10,782 nt of DNA from Phycisphaerae bacterium (GTDB lineage: Bacteria > Planctomycetota > Phycisphaerae > Phycisphaerales > SM1A02), in assembly GCA_018663565.1 (NCBI GenBank), contig JABJQE010000126.1:1-10782 (forward strand). The letters run 5' to 3'. A program made the position numbers and the translations under genes. Of the stretch, positions 6,001-10,782 are shown in pieces; the first letter of the stretch is position 1, and each line of letters begins with the position of its first letter. The notes beneath the pieces are model-generated. The model saw only the letters and a list, made by a program, of their open reading frames with translations, did not search any database and was not told the DNA's origin.

Positions 6001-6794
6001 AGATCTCGGTCGGTGACAAGATGGCTGGTCGTCACGGAAATAAGGGCGTTGTCGCCCGAATCGTTCCACAAGAAGACATGCCATTCCTTGAGGACGGCAC
6101 TCCAGTTGACATCCTTCTGAATCCACTCGGCGTGCCGAGCCGGATGAATGTTGGCCAGTTGCTTGAGTTGCACATGGGCTGGGCCGCCAAGGTCCTTGGA
6201 TTCCAGTGCATCACGCCAGTCTTCGACGGAGCCACTGAGCAAGAAGTGCTCGGCTGCATCGATGAGGCCAACGACCACGTCGGCAAGCGTGTCGCTGACT
6301 TTGAGGCCACTGGCGCAAACCCAGGCAACTCTCGCGAGTTGCTTGCAAAGGTGCCCTTTGGCGGCAAGGCACAGCTCTTTGACGGTCGAACCGGCGAGCC
6401 CTTCTCGCAACCGACCTCGCTTGGCTACATGTACATGCTCAAGTTGCACCATCTGGTGGATGACAAGATCCACGCTCGTGCAACAGGCCCCTATAGCTTG
6501 ATTACCCAGCAGCCTCTCGGTGGCAAGGCTCGCACCGGCGGGCAACGCTTCGGCGAGATGGAAGTCTGGGCACTTGAAGGCTATGGAGCCGCTCACGTGT
6601 TGCAAGAACTCCTCACCGTCAAGAGCGATGATGTTGAGGGCCGTACCAAGATCTACGACGCCATGGTCAAGGGCACTAATACGCTCGAGGCCGGCATGCC
6701 CGTCGTCTTCGACGTGCTCTGCCATGAGATTCGTGGACTTGGGATGAATATCGAACTGGAAAAAACCCACGACGATATTGGCCCATTGCTCTGA
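3012..6794 (+). CDS. rpoB: DNA-directed RNA polymerase subunit beta
   Basis: Beta is one of the two large subunits forming the RNA polymerase active-site cleft. The product is 1260 residues, within the bacterial range (1342 in E. coli). The N-terminal protrusion and lobe begin at about residue 4 (MTVRNFSKRGDTIPVPALTE). The rifampicin region is at 447-473, with S452, Q453, D456, S462, H466, R469, S471 and L473 matching E. coli S512, Q513, D516, S522, H526, R529, S531 and L533. ETPEG is at 502-506, and YNFEDAIVVSER places acidic E740-D741 near the active site. KMAGRHGNKG (1003-1012) supplies the two lysines equivalent to E. coli K1065 and K1073. The clamp-contacting C-terminus ends in IRGLGMNIELEK plus a short tail. 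ATG 3012 has GAGGTGA at 3001-3007; the ATG at 3021 is too far from it. rplL lies 380 nt upstream and rpoC 47 nt downstream. Confidence 0.98.
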   Translation: MIPMTVRNFSKRGDTIPVPALTEVQQAAYERFIQLDKDPLERDPHMGLEGLLKEVFPIESYDGTMRLEFLYYKLDKPRYTPQECKELRLTYGRPFRIGVRFVREGVSELSEEEIYLGEIPIMLGGGEFIVNGSERCIVSQLHRSPGVDFGIKENLGDRPLHSARVIPERGSWIELEVTKKEVLAMKIDQSPKIAATVFLRAIDESLSSTEKILEMFYDVVELPIAKLQPEYYSAECMINEEGEELCRVGAPIGDSLEAIQASNIKKMAVVQDPSDPLILNTLAMERLDFMADATEHEAALLRIYSRLRPGNPPQRDKAKTLFKEKFFDENRYRLGKVGRFRINRKFDMDIPEDVMHLRGEDFIAVTRYLLDLRAKRNKAYIDDIDHLGNRRLRTLDELAVEEMRKGFLKLRRTVQERMSTKDPEDLKKIADLVNSKSISSAIDFFFGRSELSQVVDQTNPLSMLVHERRLSALGPGGLNRKRAGFEVRDVHISHYGRICPIETPEGTNIGLIASLGIFAKVDDYGFILTPYRQIENGEAVGGVEFLRADQEMQSILATADSLDNGKLRGKHVLSRVNGELSTVPAKEVQFVDVSPKQIVGVSASLIPFLEHDDANRALMGSNMQRQAVPLIKVDPPLVGTGMEQIAGEHSGMLVKARRGGVVTALDAERIVIDNADEYELQRYRQLNERTCQTQKPVVNLGDTVTAGQILADGASTSLGQLAIGKNALIAFNTFDGYNFEDAIVVSERLVRDDDFTSIHIDSYTVEVRDTKLGREEFTDDIPNVSEKQLRNLDERGVIRCGARVGPGDILVGKVSPKSKSELTPEEKLLHAIFGRAGEDVKNDSLEVSAGGSGIVIGTKHFSRRMHLSDEQKAQIKSDMAIFGKEMDQKAIALFAEMIGMMNELTGAEMVDPTTRQKVGASDIPEVITEQIENFNEKWIKGSKEARAEAIKVRTQFWPRIMAVQEEKERRLAHMKRGDELQSGVLEMVKVYLANKRQISVGDKMAGRHGNKGVVARIVPQEDMPFLEDGTPVDILLNPLGVPSRMNVGQLLELHMGWAAKVLGFQCITPVFDGATEQEVLGCIDEANDHVGKRVADFEATGANPGNSRELLAKVPFGGKAQLFDGRTGEPFSQPTSLGYMYMLKLHHLVDDKIHARATGPYSLITQQPLGGKARTGGQRFGEMEVWALEGYGAAHVLQELLTVKSDDVEGRTKIYDAMVKGTNTLEAGMPVVFDVLCHEIRGLGMNIELEKTHDDIGPLL

Positions 6795-6841
6795 ATTCCC
6801 GGACCTGAACCTTCACTCGGACTGCGACGGAACCTAATCAC

Positions 6842-9800
6842 ATGACCGAGAACGTCTTCGATCACGTCAACGACTTCACTTCAGTCAAGATCACGCTTGC
6901 GAGCCCCAACGACATTCGTAGTTGGAGCTTTGGCGAGGTCAAAAAGCCTGAAACCATCAACTACCGCACCTACCGCCCTGAGAAGGACGGTCTGTTCTGC
7001 GAGCGAATCTTCGGCCCCGAGCGTGACTACGAATGTGGTTGCGGCAAGTACAAGGGCACGAAGTTCAAGGGCATCATCTGTGACCGCTGCGGCGTCAAGG
7101 TGACCCACTCTCGCGTGCGACGCAAGCGGATGGGACACATCAACCTTGCTGCTCCAGTCGTGCACATCTGGTTCTTCAAGGCACTCCCAAGTCGCCTTGG
7201 CACCCTGCTTGGCATGAAAACCTCTGACCTCGAGAAGGTCATCTACTTCCAGGACTACGTCATCACCGATCCAGGTGATACTGAGTTGGAATACGGCCAG
7301 GTCGTTGATGAAGACACCTGCCGCGAATTGCAGCGTGAGTACGGCGCCACAGCCTTCAAGGCCATGATGGGCGCTGACGCAGCGATTGAACTGCTCAGCC
7401 GCCTTGACCTAACCGAAACGGCCGCCGAGATTCGAGACGGACTAACCAAGACCCGCTCGAAGCAGAAGATCAAGGACCTTGCGAAGCGACTCAAGATTGT
7501 CGAGCAGCTCCACAATAGTTCCAATGACATCAAGTGGATGGTGCTCGATGTGATCCCGGTCATTCCACCGGACCTGCGCCCGCTCGTCCTGCTCGACTCA
7601 GGCAACTTCGCCACGAGCGATTTGAACGACCTCTACCGACGAATCATCAACCGAAATAACCGACTCAAGAAGTTGATGGATCTCAATGCCCCTGAGGTCA
7701 TCATTCGCAACGAAAAGCGAATGTTGCAGCAGGCCGTTGATGCGTTGTTCGATAATGACCGCTGCCGCCGCCCAGTTCTTGGCAGCAGCAACCGCCCACT
7801 CAAGTCGCTCACCGACATGATCAAGGGCAAACAGGGCCGGTTCCGCGAGAACTTGCTCGGCAAGCGTGTTGACTACTCCGCGCGTTCGGTCATCGTCGTC
7901 GGCCCAGAGCTCAAACTGCACCAATGCGGTCTTCCCAAGAAGATCGCCCTTGAGTTGTTCCAGCCATTCATCATCCGCAAGCTCAAAGAGCACGGACTCG
8001 CCGACACCATCAAGTCTGCGAAACGCATGCTTGAACGGCGCGACCCTGAAGTGTGGGACATTCTCGAACAGGTCATTTACCAGCATCCCGTCATGCTCAA
8101 TCGAGCCCCCACGCTTCACCGCATGGGTATTCAGGCCTTCGAGCCGGTACTCGTCGAAGGCAACGCCATCACGTTGCATCCATTGGTGTGCACGGGCTAC
8201 AACGCCGACTTTGACGGCGACCAGATGGCAGTCCACTTGCCCCTCTCATTCGAGGCGCAAATCGAAACGCATGTGCTCATGCTTTCGACCCACAACATCT
8301 TCTCGCCGGCCAATGGCAACCCCATTGTCTCGCCAAGTCAAGACATCATCATGGGCATGTACTTCCTCACGTATATGCGTGAAGAGCACAAGCCCGCAGA
8401 GAAGGATATGCACGCCTTCCGCGATCTCGCTGAAGCTCTGCTCGCCCTTGAGCACAAGCAGATCGATCTGCATGAGCCCATCGTTGTTCGACTGTCTCGC
8501 TTTACGAAACAGGTCAAGAGCGAGAAGGGTGCGATCGAGCCAATTGCCGAGAATCGCCGCGTTGTCACGACAGTTGGTCGCCTGCGGTTTGCCGCGATTC
8601 TGCCTGACGGTGTCCCCTTCTACAACTGCGCCCTCGGCAAGAAGGGCTGCAGCCGCGTCATTGATGACACGTTCAAATTCTGCGGACGCGCCGACACGCT
8701 CACGCTGCTCGATGACCTCAAAGAAATCGGATTCAAGACGGCAACGACCTCTGGTCTCTCCATTGCCATCACCGATATGCGAATCCCTTCGAGCAAACCT
8801 GAGTTGCTCGCTGCAGCACAAAAGAAGGTCGACGCCATCGAGCGGGCCTACGGAGCCGGCGCCATCACTGAACGAGAGCGACATAACCAGTTGCTCGATA
8901 TTTGGGCGCACTGCCGCGAAGAATTGACCAAGGCACTCGTCGCGACATTGCAAAATGATCGCCGCGACATGACAGCCCTCAATGAGGTTCCGATCGACAG
9001 CACTGCGGGCAATCACTACTTGAACCCCGTGTTCCTGATGAGCACATCTGGTGCTCGTGGCAACGTCAGTCAGATGCAGCAGCTTGCTGGCATGCGTGGT
9101 TTGATGGCCAAGCCAAGTGGCGAGATCATCGAAACACCCATTCGCGCCAACTTCCGCGAAGGCTTGAATGTGCTTGAATACTTCTCGTCAACGCACGGTG
9201 CTCGTAAAGGCCTAGCTGACACCGCGCTAAAAACCGCCGACTCTGGCTACCTCACTCGCAAACTCTACGACGTGGCTCAGTCAGTCGTTGTGACCGAGCA
9301 TGACTGTGGCACCAAACGTGGCATTGCCAAGCGTGCCATCTACAAGGGCGAAGAGGTTGACGTTCCGTTGCGTGAAATCATCATCGGCCGTACCAATCGG
9401 CAGACGATTATCAATCCGCTCACTGACGAGATCATCGTCAAGGAGAACGACGTCATTACCGGCGAGATCGCCGAGAAGATTGAAACGCTCGGTATCGAAT
9501 CCGTACAGGTTCGCACACCATTGACATGCGACACGTCGCGTGGCATCTGCGCTCGTTGTTACGGCATGGACATGTCCACCGGCAATCTTGTTGAAGGCGG
9601 ACTTGCCGTCGGCACGATTGCAGCGCAGTCGATTGGTGAACCTGGCACGCAGCTCACCATGCGTACGTTCCATACGGGCGGCATTGCATCACGTAGTTTG
9701 ACTGAAACGTCGTACCGCGCTATCCATGCTGGCACCGTGCAACTCCGCGAATGCCGCGAAGTATTGGTGGATATCGAAGGAACTGATCGACTCATCGCCT

Positions 9801-10782
9801 TGAAGCGACAGGGCGAATGCGCAGTCCTCGATGACCGCGGACGTGAACTCGAAAAGTTCAAGGTCCCCTACGGTGGCATCATCCACTTTGCTGACGGCGA
9901 CTCGATCAACAAGGGTCAAGTCTTGATCGAGTGGAACCCCCACCTCACGCCGATTCTGGCCGAGGAAACGGGTCTTGTTCGGTTCAAGGACATTGAAATC
10001 GGCAAGACGATTCGCCAGGAATCCGCGAGTGGCGCTGACAAGAATGAGATGATCGTCATCGAGCACACCGGTGAAATGCATCCGCAGATTCTGATCGAAG
10101 ACAAGGATGGCAACATTCTCGACTTCCATCATCTTCCTGCAAAATGCCGCATCGAAGTGACCGAAGGACAAAAGATCAGGCAAGGCGAAATGCTCGCAAG
10201 GCAACCCAAGGACGTTGCCGGCTCAGCCGATATCGTCGGTGGTCTGCCTCGCGTCACCGAGATCTTCGAAGCTCGGATCCCCAAGGATCCAGCCATCATG
10301 TCGACGGTCTCTGGCACCATCGAACTGCACGATGATGTTCGCAAGAATAAGATGACGGTTCGCGTCATCACCGACGTCGGCGAAGAGATCGATCACCACG
10401 TGCCCCAAGGCAAGCATCTTTTGGTGCACGCAAGCGACTGGGTAGAAGCCGGTGATCCATTGACCGAAGGTCCACTCGACCCGCAGCAAATCCTCAGCAT
10501 TCGCGGCGAAGAGGTTGTCTTCACGTACATGCTCGACGAGGTCCAGAATGTGTATCGCGCTCAGGGCGTGCCCATCGCAGACAAGCACATCGAGACTATT
10601 CTCTCGTGCATGCTCTCGAAGGTGCTCGTCAAGCGTCCCGGTGACACAGGCCTGCTGCCAGAGGAAATCATTGGTCGACATGCCTTCCGCGCTTGCAACC
10701 AAGACACTGCGAATAAGTTGTGCGTCACCGATGCTGGTGAGACATCCTTTGTTGTGGGTTCCATGGTGGACCGGGCAGAGGC
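6842..10782 (+). CDS. rpoC: DNA-directed RNA polymerase subunit beta' (3' partial)
   Basis: Beta' holds the catalytic metal and the bridge and trigger elements. The frame is open from ATG 6842 to the window edge, giving 1313 complete codons. The N-terminal zinc finger has C65, C67, C80 and C83. NADFDGDQMAVH places the Mg-binding aspartates at D456, D458 and D460. The second zinc site has C822, C896, C903 and C906. The bridge helix region is SGARGNVSQMQQLAGMRGLM, and the trigger loop has MRTFHTGG with H944 equivalent to E. coli H936. From about residue 953 to 1128 there is a long insert before DIVGGLPRV, like the SI3 insertion of E. coli. The final conserved C-terminal part lies beyond the window. 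A TGA at 6806-6808, in frame upstream, rules out an earlier start. The ribosome binding site is weak, only GGA at 6829-6831, so coupling to rpoB across the 47-nt gap is likely. Confidence 0.98.
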   Translation, partial: MTENVFDHVNDFTSVKITLASPNDIRSWSFGEVKKPETINYRTYRPEKDGLFCERIFGPERDYECGCGKYKGTKFKGIICDRCGVKVTHSRVRRKRMGHINLAAPVVHIWFFKALPSRLGTLLGMKTSDLEKVIYFQDYVITDPGDTELEYGQVVDEDTCRELQREYGATAFKAMMGADAAIELLSRLDLTETAAEIRDGLTKTRSKQKIKDLAKRLKIVEQLHNSSNDIKWMVLDVIPVIPPDLRPLVLLDSGNFATSDLNDLYRRIINRNNRLKKLMDLNAPEVIIRNEKRMLQQAVDALFDNDRCRRPVLGSSNRPLKSLTDMIKGKQGRFRENLLGKRVDYSARSVIVVGPELKLHQCGLPKKIALELFQPFIIRKLKEHGLADTIKSAKRMLERRDPEVWDILEQVIYQHPVMLNRAPTLHRMGIQAFEPVLVEGNAITLHPLVCTGYNADFDGDQMAVHLPLSFEAQIETHVLMLSTHNIFSPANGNPIVSPSQDIIMGMYFLTYMREEHKPAEKDMHAFRDLAEALLALEHKQIDLHEPIVVRLSRFTKQVKSEKGAIEPIAENRRVVTTVGRLRFAAILPDGVPFYNCALGKKGCSRVIDDTFKFCGRADTLTLLDDLKEIGFKTATTSGLSIAITDMRIPSSKPELLAAAQKKVDAIERAYGAGAITERERHNQLLDIWAHCREELTKALVATLQNDRRDMTALNEVPIDSTAGNHYLNPVFLMSTSGARGNVSQMQQLAGMRGLMAKPSGEIIETPIRANFREGLNVLEYFSSTHGARKGLADTALKTADSGYLTRKLYDVAQSVVVTEHDCGTKRGIAKRAIYKGEEVDVPLREIIIGRTNRQTIINPLTDEIIVKENDVITGEIAEKIETLGIESVQVRTPLTCDTSRGICARCYGMDMSTGNLVEGGLAVGTIAAQSIGEPGTQLTMRTFHTGGIASRSLTETSYRAIHAGTVQLRECREVLVDIEGTDRLIALKRQGECAVLDDRGRELEKFKVPYGGIIHFADGDSINKGQVLIEWNPHLTPILAEETGLVRFKDIEIGKTIRQESASGADKNEMIVIEHTGEMHPQILIEDKDGNILDFHHLPAKCRIEVTEGQKIRQGEMLARQPKDVAGSADIVGGLPRVTEIFEARIPKDPAIMSTVSGTIELHDDVRKNKMTVRVITDVGEEIDHHVPQGKHLLVHASDWVEAGDPLTEGPLDPQQILSIRGEEVVFTYMLDEVQNVYRAQGVPIADKHIETILSCMLSKVLVKRPGDTGLLPEEIIGRHAFRACNQDTANKLCVTDAGETSFVVGSMVDRAE

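Noticed and set aside
5772..6770. 332-residue open frame on the minus strand inside rpoB
   Set aside because: It is antisense to a strongly conserved part of RpoB, resembles no known family, and is the kind of frame that GC-rich codon use creates by chance.
7866..8927. 353-residue open frame on the plus strand inside rpoC
   Set aside because: It lies in another frame across the catalytic core of RpoC, is rich in Ser and Arg as shifted frames tend to be, and has no recognisable domain.

Overview
The window is a core bacterial transcription/translation cluster, all on the + strand. In order it holds the 3' end of an M20-type amidohydrolase gene, rplK (L11), rplA (L1), rplJ (L10), rplL (L7/L12), rpoB (beta) and a 3'-truncated rpoC (beta'). 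No mobile element, CRISPR array, tRNA or rRNA was recognised. The organism is a Gram-negative-type bacterium: beta' has a long insertion inside the trigger loop, as in Proteobacteria and the PVC group. The wording of L11, L1 and L10 (for example PPLGPALGANGINPGQF in L11, and an extended L1) suggests a planctomycete, possibly of the Phycisphaerae. That placement rests on remembered family resemblance, not on a search. The DNA looks moderately GC-rich and fairly even in the genes, and more AT-rich between rplL and rpoB.

Layout. Positions 2-133 are the tail of the upstream hydrolase. A 174-nt gap (134-307) carries a candidate promoter and a bulged hairpin just before the rplK ribosome binding site. 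rplK, rplA and rplJ are packed end to end with overlapping stop and start codons (4 nt and 1 nt), so they are probably translationally coupled. A 112-nt gap with two small hairpins precedes rplL. A 380-nt gap separates rplL from rpoB. It contains an 8-bp hairpin, a 13-bp terminator-like hairpin whose two arms can each pair elsewhere, a candidate promoter with tandem repeats, an AT-rich inverted repeat and a final hairpin before the rpoB ribosome binding site. rpoC follows rpoB after 47 nt and runs off the window.

How the genes work together. L11, L1, L10 and L12 build the L1 stalk and the GTPase-associated stalk of the 50S subunit. RpoB and RpoC form the catalytic centre of RNA polymerase. 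Co-location links ribosome and polymerase synthesis. The long rplL-rpoB gap looks like the place where polymerase expression is set apart from the more abundant ribosomal proteins, by partial termination and perhaps a second promoter.

No unknown biological system stands out. The points most worth a second look are the acidic-then-arginine-rich N-terminal extension of L1, the rplK leader hairpin (a possible L1 autoregulatory site), the competing RNA structures between rplL and rpoB, and an M20 hydrolase gene in the place where secE-nusG usually sits.
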